This document shows, in pieces, positions 35,671 through 47,800 of a stretch of DNA of 64,000 bases. The number at the start of each line of letters is the position of its first letter. Within the stretch, counting starts at the first letter, position 1. A program made the position numbers and the translations under genes. Where the stretch lies: positions 38,936,394-39,000,393 of the forward strand of contig CM070638.1 of the NCBI GenBank assembly GCA_036346255.1, in the 5' to 3' direction. The notes beneath the pieces were generated by a model, which searched no databases, was not told the origin of the DNA, and was given only the letters and a program-made list of their open reading frames with translations. This DNA comes from Ampelocalamus luodianensis. Its lineage: Eukaryota > Streptophyta > Magnoliopsida > Poales > Poaceae.

Positions 35671-36150
35671 TCACTGAGAAAAGAAGGATGGGTAGTCTGC
35701 ACGGAGACGATCTTCCCGCTCCCAGGTTGCTTCATCCTCGGAGTGATTCGACCACTGGACTTTAAGGAACTTGATGGCACGGTTCCTTGTCCTTCGTTCA
35801 GATTCTTCAAGAATACGGACATGACGCTCTCGATAGGACAAATCTTCTTGCACATCGATATTTTCCAATGGCGTTTCCTCAATCGGAACACGGAGGCATT
35901 TCTTCAATTGTGATACATGGAAAACATCATGCACTCCTTCGAGTGTAGCTAGCAATTCTAACTTGTATGCAACAGCTCCCACTTTCTTGATGATGCGATA
36001 CGACCCGACATATCGAGGAGCCAGTTTGCCCTTGACACCGAAACGACGATGACCCTTCAGAGGTGAGACTTTGAGATACACAAAGTCATTGGGCCGAAAC
36101 TCACCACGACGACGCCGATCTGCATAGCTCTTTGTTCGGATCGAGCTACG
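35671..36150 (-). pseudogene. Element F integrase C-terminal and chromodomain-like tail
   Basis: The 136-residue open frame 35671-36081 begins YLKVSPLKGHRRFGVKGKLA and RYVGSYRIIKKVGAVAYKL (the GPY/F-type integrase tail), then VHDVFHVSQLKKCLRVP. It ends with FLKVQWSNHSEDEATWERED and a final FFSQ, the usual chromodomain-like close of a Gypsy polyprotein. The tail would guide integration, in chromoviruses towards particular chromatin. The polypurine tract follows after about 20 nt. This part is intact, but the upstream polyprotein is broken. Confidence 0.9.
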
Positions 36151-36157
36151 CGCAAGT

Positions 36158-36996
36158 GCTCACGAATCAATCGCACTTGACTTTCCGCCTCATTGATTGA
36201 ATCGGACCAAAGAACCGTCTTTCCCGCTTCACCAGTTCAATGGGGTTCGCATCGCCTCCCACACAAAGCCTCAAACGGTGCCATACCGAGACTAGCTCGA
36301 AGTCGTTGTTGTAGGAGAACTCGCAAGCGGTAGGCACTTCTCCCAATTCTTCCCATAGGAAAGAACACAAGCACGGAGCATATCATCAAGCACTGGTTGA
36401 TGCGCCTGTGTCCGACCATCACCGAGGATGATAGGCGCGGCTTGAAGGTAAGACGAGTCCCCATGGCCTCCTGCAGACTATGCCAAAACCGAGAGGTAAA
36501 CAGCGCCCCACGGTGAGACACAATCGTCTTGGGCACACCATGCAAGCTCAGAATCCTTGATACATAGAGTTCGCCTAGAGGTTCCACACGGAGCTGAGTC
36601 TTGACCTGAAGAAAATGCGCCACTTTAGTTAGCCTGTCAATGACAACCCAAATGGTGTCATTTCCCTTGGATGAGCGGGGCAAACCAGTGATGAAATCCA
36701 TGCCCACTGAATCCCACTTCCACTGCACCGCAAAGGTCAAGAAGACTGGCCGACGCCGATGCTCGCCTTGACACGACAACATACGTCGTGATCGGCAACG
36801 AACCCGCAATCTCGCGCTTCATGCGAGTCCACCAGAATCTCTGACGCAGATCTTGGTACATTTTAGTGGCCCCGGGATGGATGGACAAAGGCGAATCATA
36901 GGCTTCATGGAGAATCAAATCCCGCAATTCCGGAACCTTTGGAACCACGAGACGCTGCCCAAACCACACAACACCATGCTCATCTTCGACAAGCAC
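36158..36996 (-). pseudogene. Element F integrase core, frameshifted
   Basis: Segment 36658-36996 contains the N-terminal zinc-binding region (HEAYDSPLSIHPGATKMYQD, LRQRFWWTRMKREI). Segment 36237-36809 holds the catalytic core: SVGMDFITGLPRSSKGNDTI with the first Asp, and then ILSLHGVPKTIVSHRGALFT with a His where the second catalytic Asp (usually SDRG) is expected. A frame change around 36400 disturbs the third block, where TDGQ is not readable. The Asp-to-His change and the frameshifts make the enzyme inactive. Confidence 0.88.
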
Positions 36997-37584
36997 CTGG
37001 CTGATCCATTCTTGATGTTCTGCTTGATTTTACTCACACCGTCATCTGATTGTTGTGCTGTCTTGATTTGATCCACCAAGGTTGGTTGCGCAACCAAGGC
37101 AGCAAGGGAACCATGCTCAACCAAACCCAAGTTGAGACGCTGAAATTCTGCAAGAAGTGCTGGTTGCTGCTCTTGGATCATCAAAGTATTGCAATACACC
37201 TTTCGGCTAAGTGCATCAGCAACCACATTGGCTTTGCCAGATGATATCGAATACCCATGTCATAATCTTTGATCAATTCCAGCCATCTCCTCTGCCTGAG
37301 GTTCAGATCTGGCTGGGTGAACAAGTATTTCAAGCTCTTGTGATCGGAATACACCTCACAGCGGTTACCGATCAGATAATGCCGCCAAATCTTGAGTGCA
37401 TGAACTACAGCAGCAAGCTCTAAATCATGGGTGGGATAGTTGAGCTCATGAGGCCTCAATCGCTCGATGCATAGGCAATCGCATTGCCTTCTTGCATAAG
37501 AACACACCGAGTCCCTCGACGAGAGGCATCGCAATAGATATCAAGCTCTTGTGGACATCGGGAAGAGTAAGAACTGGAGTCAAG
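36915..37584 (-). pseudogene. Element F RNase H domain, frameshifted
   Basis: The minus-strand frame 37181-37534 reads YPTHDLELAAVVHALKIWRH, EVYSDHKSLKYLFTQPDLNL and RQRRWLELIKDYDMGIRYH, the standard Gypsy RNase H blocks including the catalytic 'YSDH' region. The end of the domain (MVADALSRK) is in another frame at 37190-37226. The usual start (YTDAS-like) near 37470-37530 is broken. It would remove the RNA from the RNA-DNA hybrid. Confidence 0.88.
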
Positions 37585-38059
37585 TCAATTGCTGCTTGAG
37601 CTCCCAAAGCTCTCATCAAGCGAGGACCACACAAACTTCTTGTCCTTCTTGAGCAATTCACCATCGGCCGTGATCTTGGAGAAATTCTCGATAAAGCGGC
37701 GGTAGTAGCCCGCTAAACCAAGAAAACTCTGCACATCGGTGACTGACTTGGGCTGACCCCAAGATAGCACATCGCTGACCTTGCCAGGATCCACAGATAC
37801 GCCTCCTGCTGAAAGAACATGGCCCAAGAATGCCACTTCCTTCAACCAGAACTCGCATTTGCTGAACTTCGCGTACAGCTGGTGCTCACGCAGCTTGCCC
37901 AAAACAATCTTCAGATGCTCAGCATGCTCTTCTTCATTCTTGGAGTAGATAAGAATATCATCAATAAAGACCACCACAAATTTATCCAAATACTCCATGA
38001 ATACTGAATTCATAAGGTTCATGAATAAAGCTGGAGCATTGGTTAAGCCGAAAGACATG
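37585..38059 (-). pseudogene. Element F reverse transcriptase, part after G
   Basis: The frame starts MSFGLTNAPALFMNLMNSVF and carries the catalytic FIDDILIYSK (FIDD is the usual Gypsy form), then KCEFWLKEVAFLGHVLSAGG and FLGLAGYYRRFIENFSKI. This half of RT is open. It joins the other half at 42435, where the minus strand reads TRYGLYEYTV before the ACGGT target, so G split the gene between the fingers and the palm. Confidence 0.94.
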
Positions 38060-38064
38060 ACGGT
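38060..38064. repeat. Target site duplication of G, left copy (ACGGT)
   Basis: ACGGT precedes G and recurs at 42430-42434. One copy restores the RT frame of F. Confidence 0.95.
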
Positions 38065-41000
38065 TGTGAGGACCCCGGTTTATTCGGCTTGTACTGTTTA
38101 ACCATCCACTTGGTCCTAACAGTACAAATCAAATAAACCAAGCCTCGAGATATGTATACTTCCTGCACTGCAGATATACACACTGCTACAAAATCATGCA
38201 TCAATTCCATTCATACACATAGAGCCGAAGCAAAAGCAACAACTGAAAGACATAGATAATATAAAGAGAGTTATTACAAAAGAGAGGCCGACCGGCCAAT
38301 TAACACATAAGTAACTAATTTAAACAATGAAGCAAATGGCCATAAGATGGCGATAAACAAAAGCCAATCGGTGTGCCTTTACCCACAAGGCAACCAACCG
38401 GACCGCCAAGCTAATCGTCCCAAACAACACAAGAACATACTCACAAAAGTGAGGCCCTTGGGGCTCACCTTCTTCCTCTGCAACAATTAATATTAAGCAA
38501 GCGTATGAGTACAAAAATTGTTTTTGTACTGCAAGACCGACGTGTGAGATAACAGAACTATAATTAACTACATGCAAGCTTTATTTAAGTGGATGAGGCT
38601 CGACTTATTTTCAAGATAAAGCAAGTTTTCATTTACAATAAGGTAATGATTCAAAGCAAGTTTGCAATTAACTTTTATTGTTCAAATAAAAGAGAGACAA
38701 TTATAACAATAGATAGATGACAACACCAACCTAGAAGTGACTAACCCATAGTCACCACAACAATAGCATGAAGTACCCTTCATACCACCCATGTCAAGTT
38801 TAAGTTTTTAAAAGGTTGTAGTCTAGTTCTTGTGGGAAATAACCAAGTGTGTCCATAACCTAGGGCGAGGTTATTCGAATAGTTTTAACCCGCAGGTGTA
38901 CCAATGTACCCACACGATAGACCGCCTTTCCACCACCACTGTTAGCACACTTCCTTTGGTATGTAGGCATGGCTAAGTCTAACAAGACGCTTTCCAATGG
39001 ACGATGCTAATTAAGAGCCGCAACCCACGGGAGAAAGACACATTAGACAGCCTAACCGGTCTGCTAATGCTCCCCTCCAAAACACCACAAACACACACAC
39101 ACACACAGGAACACACCCACCGACCAGCTCATAATTAACACCTCCCAAAGTACTTAGTCAAGAGAGGTTCCATATCCCCCTCGCGTGGTTAGCACGCAAC
39201 AATTGCTTGGATCAATGGCACAAGTAACTCGGTCCTTAGGGACTTAGGCACCATTCCAATCACACCCAACAGATCACCCAACATACCATTGTGCCCAAGC
39301 CAAGATATAATTTTTGTTTTCAGTTTTTGATTTGCAAAATGGTAAAACACAAGGGTTGGACATAATGGAATAATAATAGCATTTGTGTGATCAAGATCAC
39401 CGACTAAGTCGATGATCGCCCAATACTACCGATACTAAGCATGGCTAAGCAATATTTATTCGAAAATCTACTAAGTGACAAGAGCTCATCCAACGAACTC
39501 TAATCACAGCAAATAACCTAGGCTCAGGTAGTAGAAGATAATCATTTACCTACAGATTATGCAACTAGAGGATTAACTAATCAATTTAACAACAAAATAG
39601 CAATGCATACATAGAAGTTAAACAAAATATTAGACTTTAAAAGTAATGGGATCAATGGGAAATGATCAAACTGCTTGCCTGCTTGCTGTTGCTCAAACTG
39701 TTGCGGAGGATCGTTCTCGGGGTTACCGCAAATGTCGAAGCCTGCTTAAAAGCAAAAGAAGCGAGAACAACCAATAAGACGAGCAACACTTAAACAAAAG
39801 AGCAAGCAAAATTTATCCAATTGCGACGAAATTTATACACAAGGTGGTCTAAGGTCCTATCTAACCTTAGGAATAAGAACTAACTAAAAAGGATTAGTGA
39901 AGAAAAAGATATGATCTAAATACTCATTTTTGGCCAAAATGCTACCCTTAATTAGCACTGTTCATAAAATATTTTCTAGAGTGATTTTGAAGCTGAAATT
40001 TTTATGGTAGTTAGCTACTGGTATTATAAGGTTACATGTAAATTTTTGGGTCATTTGGAGTTATATTGAAAGAGTTATGATTTGTCTAAATTGTTTAGGG
40101 TATTAAACTAAAATATGATCCTTATGATTTTTAAAAACAGTAAAATTTGTGAAACCAATTTTCCTAGCAAATACACTAGCATTGGAAGCTAATCCAATTG
40201 GATTCATACAAAAAAAGAGCTATAGATAAAAAGATATGCATTTTACAAGTTTGCTAAAAGTTCTGAAAAACAGTATTAAGTTCACTTGTTTACTATTTTT
40301 GAAAACGGTTTTCCAGGGTTGATCGTGGTCTACAATTATTTTTATATTTAAGTTCAAGGTATAAGGAAGCTAACAAAATTGGAATCATCTAATTTGGATC
40401 TATAGTTACAGAGATACAAAAATGACAAGACCCTAAAGTTCTTCAGTTTTTGGACTTAGCATTTTCGGGGATTTTCCTAACACCCGGAGACGTGGACGAT
40501 TGAGAGCCGTCGATCTCAGATCGGACGGCCCAGAGCACCCGGGATTCAAACGCACGCGCGCGAAGGAGGCAAGACCGCTGACCGTTCATCTCGAGATGGA
40601 CAACCCTAGGAGCCACGCCGCCCGACGCCGCTGCCGCTTCGTCCGACGAGAGCCGAGCAAAACTGAGCTCGCGGGCGTGTCGCCGCGAGAGCTCGGGCGC
40701 GGCCGGAAGGAGCTAAACGAAACCTCATCGCTATTGCGCACTGGATGGCACCGCGGCGAGGCCAATGGCGACTGATGTGGCGCGGCGAGAGCGGAGGAGT
40801 GCTACACCAAAACGAAACGATGACACGGCTAAGCTACGCGCAAATGGACGGGTGCAAAAGCTATGACGGGGTCCTATGGACTTAATGCGACCAACCGGAG
40901 TCCATACGGTAGCCGGCGGCGAGCCGGAGGCTAACGGCGGCGGCGGCGCGACCGAAACAGGGAACCACGGCCACGGTGCAGCAAAAGCTAAACGGGGAAG

Positions 41001-42429
41001 AGCTTAAGCTCACCAGGGGTTCACTGAAGATGATGACGGGGTTGGGGTGGACGGAGGATGAACGGAGCAGCCCGGCGACGAGGATCAGCGGCGGTGCGGG
41101 GATGCCTCAACGCGGAGGGGCCGACCTGGGCCAAACTAGCAACACCGGGTGGTACCATGAGCTTCGCAATACCACAGAGAAGCTCCTGGAGGAATGGATT
41201 GGGAAATGGGAGTCTTACCGGTGCCGGGGAAGAAGATGGAGATTTGCGGCAAATTTGGGGAAAACTCCGATTTCAGCAGCTCCTCCCGACGGAACCTGAA
41301 ATGGAGTGGGGGTTAAACTCCGCTGAAGTGAGGCGAAGGTGAGGGAACGAGGGGGGAGCAAGAGAGCCACTGGAACACCATCGGCGCCAAAGCTCCGCGC
41401 CGGCAATGGCGAGATGAGTCTTTGGCGCTCGAACTCGCCGAGCTCGAGAAGGTAACCAAGAGGTGAGGGATGGCGAAAAGATGCTCGTGGAGGAAGCGGG
41501 AGCTTAAATAGGCTCGTGGAGCGAGGAGGGCACCGTTGGCGCCTCGGGTTCTCACTGCGCTACGGTCTCCGTGGAGCGACGGAGCGCTTGAGACGGCGAC
41601 TAATCGGGCGGTGGGTGGCAGCATTTAATGCGCTGCAGAGCCGTTGACGAAGACGGAGGTGACGAGGCGCATCGCTGTCTCCCTCTCTGCGCTCGCCATG
41701 GCGCAGCACACGCGCGAGCGGGAGCGAGGAAGGAGATGATGGGAACGGCGTCCGATTTTGATCCAACGGCCGAGAATCAGAGGGCAATCGGAGGGGTCCG
41801 AATGCCTACACGGATGCGAGCCGTTCGATGGAGATCCAACGGTCCCCATCGCCCGCGCGCCTCGCGAGCCGCTCGGTGCGGTTAGTTGGTTCAGCCGAGT
41901 CAATTGACTCGAGCCCGAGCCCGACTCGCGCCTGAGGAACAGTGTAAGCCAGTTAGGGTTTTGATTTTAAAGCTGAATCTTTGGGGATTTAATTGAGGCA
42001 TCAAATCAACTCCGAAATTTATGAAATTTTAACTAGAGCTTCCTGACTTAAGGATTAACCTTCCATAAAATTTCCAGAGATTTTTGTGCACTGGAATTTT
42101 CTCAAGAAATTCCAGAAGGTTAAAAGAGAGGTTTGACCAAGGTTTGACTTGCCTCTAAAATATTTCAAATAATTTCCAAAAATTATGAAATAATTAAGAG
42201 GTGTTACCAAGCAACCCTAGAACCCAGGGAAAATTATTACCAAGGGTTTAACTAAAGATTTGACCAAGGAGGTTGTTGACTTGATAAATGAGGCTTTTGA
42301 TTTTGAATTTTCCAAAATTCTTTTACAAGAATTTTCAGAAAAGTTCAAAAGCACAAGGATGTAAGAAAAGTTTTAAATTATCCTCATTTTATTACATTTG
42401 AAACACAAGTTGAAAATGGGGATGTTACA
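38065..42429 (-). mobile_element. G: solo LTR of an F-related Gypsy family, inside F's RT
   Basis: It begins TGTGAGGACCCCGG and ends GATGTTACA with an intact 5-bp TSD and no internal region, so it is a 4365-bp solo LTR left by LTR-LTR recombination. Its outer parts align with F's LTR, but its GC-rich core (about 40480-41920) does not. It carries the same intron-like hairpin zone. Orientation is minus, as for F. ORFs in the GC core (for example 40976-41342) show no domain. Confidence 0.93.
38478..39678 (-). other. Candidate GC-AG intron with hairpin array in G
   Basis: On the minus strand CAG|GCAAGCAG (GC at 39678-39677) and AATTGTTGCAG|AGGAAG (AG at 38479-38478) bound 1201 bp. Hairpins include GTGACTA/TAGTCAC and ATGAAG/CTTCAT (38768-38783). 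In F and H the second is ACGAAT/ATTCGT, a two-pair compensating change. Confidence 0.42.
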
Positions 42430-42434
42430 ACGGT

Positions 42435-43424
42435 GTACTCGTAAAGACCATAACGAGTAGTGAAAGCCGTCTTCGGAATATCCTCAGCTCTGATTCTGAC
42501 TTTGATGATATCCCAATCTCAAGTTAATCTTGGAGAAGATCTGGGCCGTAGACAACTGGTCAAACAGATCATCAATGTGGGGCAAAGGATATTTGTTCTT
42601 CACCGTCACCTCATTGAGCGGACGGTAATCAACACACATGCGCAAAGTCTTTTCCTTTTTCTTCACAAAGATCACCGGACAACCCCAAGGAGATGAGCTA
42701 GGACGGATGAACCCCTTTGCCTCAAGCTCACCTAATTGCTTCTTCAATTCCTCCACCTGTTGGGAGGCATCCGATCTGGCGCCTTCAAATCGGAGCGATG
42801 CATCGGCAACAACTCAATGACAAACTCAAGGTCTCGAACTGGAGGCATCCCAGGCAAATCTTCGGGAAAGACATCCACAAAGTCAAATACTATGGGGACA
42901 TCCTGAATCTGCAAGACGGGCTTCACTTCCAATGCACACAGATGCGGTCTCTGCAGTCGGGGCGAAAATCCAACCTGCTCGCCTGAAGGGCTGGTGAGAT
43001 AGACAATCTTCCTTGCACAATCGATTTGCCCCAAGTATTGGGACAACCAATCCATGCCAAGAATCACATCCAGACTCGCTGATCTGAGTAGAATAAGGTT
43101 TGTCAAAAATCCTACTCCTTCAACTTCAATTGGAACATCCCGGCATTCTAAATCAACTCTCATTTCCGAACCCGGAGAACGAATAAGCAAAGGTACTCCC
43201 AAAGGAACACAGTGAAGACCACTAGCAGCAGCAAATGATCTTGAAATAAAAGAATGCGATGCTCCTGAATCAAATAATACTGCAGCAGGACGATAATTGA
43301 CAAGAAGTGTACCCATCACGACGTCTGGCGCCTCCTGAGCCTCCTCAGCCGAAAGATGGTTAACTCGACCGCCGCACTCGGTCTTCGGATCATCTTCCGT
43401 CGGTGGTGACCACTCCCGCCGCAT
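42435..43424 (-). pseudogene. Element F protease and start of reverse transcriptase
   Basis: Frame 42744-43424 contains VLFDSGASHSFISRSFAAAS, with an intact DSG aspartic protease active site, then SLDVILGMDWLSQYLGQIDC, the second conserved protease block. A DVFPEDLPGMPPVRDLEFVI stretch leads into RT. After a frame change near 42750 come KGFIRPSSSPWGCPVIFVKK and RMCVDYRPLNEVTVKNKYPL (RT fingers), then PHIDDLFDQLSTAQIFSKIN. The protease would cut the polyprotein. The active-site residues are present but the frame is broken between PR and RT. Confidence 0.93.
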
Positions 43425-43465
43425 CCTCCATTAGGACGAGGGGCCGCTCCAACATTCTGAGGGAA

Positions 43466-43504
43466 GGAATTAGCATAATGGCCCTTGTTGTGGCAGCGAA
43501 AACA
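43466..43504 (-). pseudogene. Element F nucleocapsid zinc knuckle, last cysteine lost
   Basis: The minus strand reads CFRCHNKGHYANS followed by FPQ. The pattern C-x2-C-x4-H-x4-C is complete except that the final Cys is a Ser (TCC for TGC). The knuckle normally binds the element's RNA. It sits between capsid and protease, in another frame from the capsid ORF. Confidence 0.8.
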
Positions 43505-43693
43505 AGTAACCTCGGCGCGATTGCGGAGGCCACTGCTCTTGGATCGCAGCGCACGTGGTGGCTCACGGCTGCGGTGGAAGAGGAGCTGGTGCATATGGCC
43601 TCGGTGCCGGTGGAGCAAAATAAAGGGCCCCGGTGCCGCCCAACCCGAGGACGAGTGAGGCGGCACATGCGGTCGATGGGCCTCCCATTTGCG

Positions 43694-44355
43694 CTATGGA
43701 CTCACCCAGCGCTTTGCCTTGTTCTCAAGAACAATGGCCTTATCAACCAAGGCCTGAAAGTCGGGGAAGTCCACAATAGACAGCTTGTCCTGCAGCTCCT
43801 CGGACAAGCCATCCATAAACTTCTCCTGCTTAGCCTCATCGGAGGCCACCTCCCCCGGAGCATAACGAGCCAAATGATTGAACTCGTACAGGTACTCCGT
43901 CACAGATTTGCGGCCTTGTTTGAGCGCGAGGAATTCTTTCTTCTTCAGCTTCATTAGGCCATCTGGGATGTGGGCCCGACGAAAGCTGACCTGAACTCCT
44001 CCCACGCGACCACATGGCCCGCGGGCTGCATGGCGAGATAGTTCTCCCACCATGAGAGTGCCGCGCCCTCAAGTTGGTGGGACGCGAAGAGTGCCATATT
44101 CTGCGCCTGGCACTGAGCTATGTTGAGCTTTCGCTCAACCATGCGCAGCCAATCGTCCGCGTCCAAAGGGTCCTCGGAGCGGGAGAAAGTGGGAGGCTGC
44201 GTACGGAGGAACTCTGCCAGTCCCCCGCGACTCTGATGTCCGCCACCTCCAGATCCGGAGGCACCGGAAGGAGTGGAGGTGTTCCTCGCAATAACCTCCA
44301 AGATACGCGTCTGATCCATACGGTTCCGCTCGATCTGAGCAAGAACCTCAGCCAT
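43694..44355 (-). pseudogene. Element F gag (capsid), one frameshift
   Basis: The start is the ATG at 44355 (MAEVLAQIERNRMDQ). Blocks typical of Gypsy gag follow: EFLRTQPPTFSRSEDPLDAD, DWLRMVERKLNIAQCQAQNM, ALSWWENYLAMQ and WEEFRSAFVG. Then, in the second frame (43694-44053), KKKEFLALKQGRKSVTEYLY and FMDGLSEELQDKLSI appear. The two frames overlap near 43960-44050, so a single indel is enough to explain the break. The protein would form the particle shell. Confidence 0.93.
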
Positions 44356-44845
44356 GATCGGGGGAGGGGGAAGCTCCTCATCATGACTAGCTGGCTAACT
44401 GCCACGCGTTCTCCCGACCATCCTGTTTCACTAAGATATGTTCGTGATAGACTGAGAGCAAGAAATCGATAAATCACCGAAACAGTTTAAAAACAACACG
44501 AAATAAATGCAAAACTTCAAGTCACAAAGCCAACTGACAAAATTTAGACACTTAGCAGACTTACAACACATTTTACCCTTATGTTCCCACAAGTTTTAGT
44601 TAGATTAATCTCTCATGGTTCTCCCAAAACTAATCCCACCGGATAAGTAACTATCTTTTGAAAGGAAAGAGAGAAACCAAGTTTTAAAACTGAAATTAGA
44701 GTAAGATGAAAGTAGAAAGCTAAGATAGGTAAGGAGTAAAATCTGAGAATCTGCCTAGGTTTTCATAAACCTTTTTATAATTTGAAAATAAGCTTTTCTA
44801 AAATATCCTAAGGACGACTATGCTTGGGTTACTACGGTCAGGATG
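44356..44845 (-). other. Element F leader between PBS and gag
   Basis: This 490-nt stretch is the untranslated leader in element direction. It holds no ORF of note and no recognisable RNA gene. Confidence 0.7.
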
Positions 44846-44857
44846 GCTCTGATACCA
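44846..44857 (-). other. Element F primer-binding site (initiator-Met tRNA type)
   Basis: The minus strand reads TGGTATCAGAGC four bases from the LTR border. Confidence 0.95.
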
Positions 44858-44861
44858 ACTT

Positions 44862-47800
44862 TGTGAGGACCCCAATTTATTTGGCTTGTAATGCTTAACC
44901 AACCACCGCCCTAGCATCACAAATCAAATAAACCGAGCCTCGAGATATGTATACTTCCTGAGCAGTATACACACTCGCCACAAAATTATGCATCAACTCC
45001 ATTCCAAACATAGAGTCCAAACATCACACTACTAAGCGTAAAATAACAACGGTGGATTATTACGGACTGTGGTCGACCGGCCAAAAGATACACAAATGAA
45101 CAAGATAGACAGCGGAAACAAAAGCGCCATAAGATGGCTATAAACAAAGCCAATCAACGTGCCTTGGACCCACAAGGCAACTGACCGGACCGCCAAGCCT
45201 AGTCGTCCCACACCAAGCGGCAGCACAACTCACAGAAGTGAGGCCCTTGGGGCTCACCTTCTTCCTCTACAACAAAAACATTAAGCAAAGCAGCTGAGTA
45301 CAAAAATTGCTTTTGTACTCGCAAGACTGACGTGTGAACTAGCAGACCTATTCATATGCTACATGCAGGCTTATCTGGTGGAGGCCATATGTTTCATTTG
45401 CACAAAGCTAACTTTATTTGCAATAATGTAATACAGTTGGAAGGCAAGTTTGCAATTCATTTTTAATATTGAAATAACAGTAAGGATAATAATAACAAAA
45501 GAGTAAAGATAAAACAACCTAGAAGTGACTATCCCAATAGTCACCACACAATAGCACGAATCCCAGATTCGTACCACCCATCAAGTTTTAATTTAAACGG
45601 TTGTAGTCTAACTCTTGAAAGACCTTGCCAAGCGTGTCCATAACCTAGGACGAGGCTATTCGAATAGTTTTAACCTGCGAGGGTGTACCATCTGCACCCA
45701 CACTTGATCGCTTTAAGCCAAAGCACACTTCCGAAGGTATGCCGGCACAGCTAAGTCCTACGAGACTTTTTCCAATATTGTGTATTAACTACGAGCCGCT
45801 CGTATGGATAGAAATCCATACGCTTACATGGTAAAACCGAAAAGACAACTACCTTTGCGGGGTAAAGCTTTTCGGACAACTACCATGCTCCCAACACCAT
45901 CCCTCCTGCGACCCGGAGCCAATACACGCTAAAGTACTAGGTCAAGAGAGGTCCCATATACTTTAGTGTGGTTAGCACGCTAAAATGCTTGGTTTAGTGT
46001 AACAAGATGTTCGGTCCTTGTTGACTCGGGCACCTTTCCAGTCACACCCAATAGATCACACCAAAACTTACCATTGTGCCCAAGTCTAAATCATTTTTGT
46101 TTTCATTTTTAGTTTTTGCAATTAGACATAGCACAAGCTGGAACATAAGAACAATAATAATTTTATGTGATCAAGATCATCGACTAAGTCGATGATCGCC
46201 CGATTCTACCGGTAGCTAAACATGGCTAAGAAACTGAACTCGTAATCTACTAAGTGATAAGAGTTCATCCAACGAACTCTAATCACAGGAAGTAACCTAG
46301 GCTCAGGTAGTAGAGATCAATATTTCACCTACAGGATATGCAGCTACGGATTTAACTAATCAATTTAACACAAATAAAGCACTGCATACATACAGCTGAA
46401 ACAAAATATTAGACTTTAAAATACTGGGATTAACATGATCAAACTGCTTGCCTGGCTGCTGCTGCTAAGAAAGATCAACCTGTTGCAGAGGTTCACTCTC
46501 AAACGCACCGGAATCGTCGCAATCCATCGATCGAGCAACAACAACGAATAAGAACAAATAACGCCGACAACAACCAAAATTTCAAAATATGCAAGGATCA
46601 AATAACACCGAAAATAGATCATTCAAAAAGGAATAACAATTTAACCGATAGATAGGATTTCTCGCGATTGATCTTCCCAAACACACTTATTGCTCATGAT
46701 AACCATAACGTCGAAATCAAACCTCTTATATGTTTTATTCTTTTGGCAGACTTTGATGGTGATTGAGTGCACATCTATTAACTAAGCAGAAAAACACCAT
46801 ATTTTAATTAACTAGCTATTCTATGCAACCTTCTAAGATAAGATCAGTTAGACCTACAAGTTGCTATGGAAACACTGACTAACTAATTATCCAACTAATA
46901 GATGTTCAACAATTTTCTAATTAAGTTTGGGCTTGAATAAAATTCAGCTATTAACACTTCTAAGCACCACACCATAATATCATAAGGCTAACAAATTTCA
47001 GCATGTTACTACCCCAAGCCTTACTACATCAGAATAGCAAACCAAGAGTTTACTAACAAAACAACTTGATCATCTACAGCTTCTTTGATCATCCATGTCA
47101 ACAAGAGCCTTGCAATCTAGAGTCACTAGCTAAAATAATTTCTTGCTAAACACTACTTCTTAAGGGATTCAACAAGTCCAACAAGACCTAATTAGCATGA
47201 GCATGATACCAATTTCAGTTTACCGACAACAGAGAAAAACGACAACAGAGAGAAACTACAGAGTACTAACTTTCTTACAAACCTCAAATTTCAACTAAGC
47301 TAAAGCATGAGAGTGAACTAAAAGACATTCCTAAGATTGATTAGCAGCTAGATACTTGGCTTAAGGGAGTGGGCCCCACTGTCAGTGAAACAGAGGAAGA
47401 CAGAGGAGAGAGAGGCTCGGCGCTCGACTGAGGTGGCGAAGGAGTGGTGGCGCGGTAGAGGTGACGGCCAAAATGGGTTGCTTGTGGACTACTGAAGCTA
47501 AAGGTGGTCACGGGGTGGCCGGAGAAGCACGGTGGCGGCGCGGCGACAGGGCACGGCGGCCGGCAGTGGAGGCGAAAAGGGGCGACGGCGCCGGAGAGGA
47601 AGAGGGCAAAAACTAGCGTGCGCATGAGCATCAGTGGGTTACCAGGAACTCACCGGGATGACGCGGAGCTAAGGCGGCTGCCGGAGATGGCCCGGCGACG
47701 AGAGCCTGCGGCGGCGCGAGGTGGTCACCGTGGAGGGGTCCCTGTGGAGCACGAGAGAGCGAGTGAGTGGTTGGGGAAGGAAGATGGAGTCCAGGCGATG

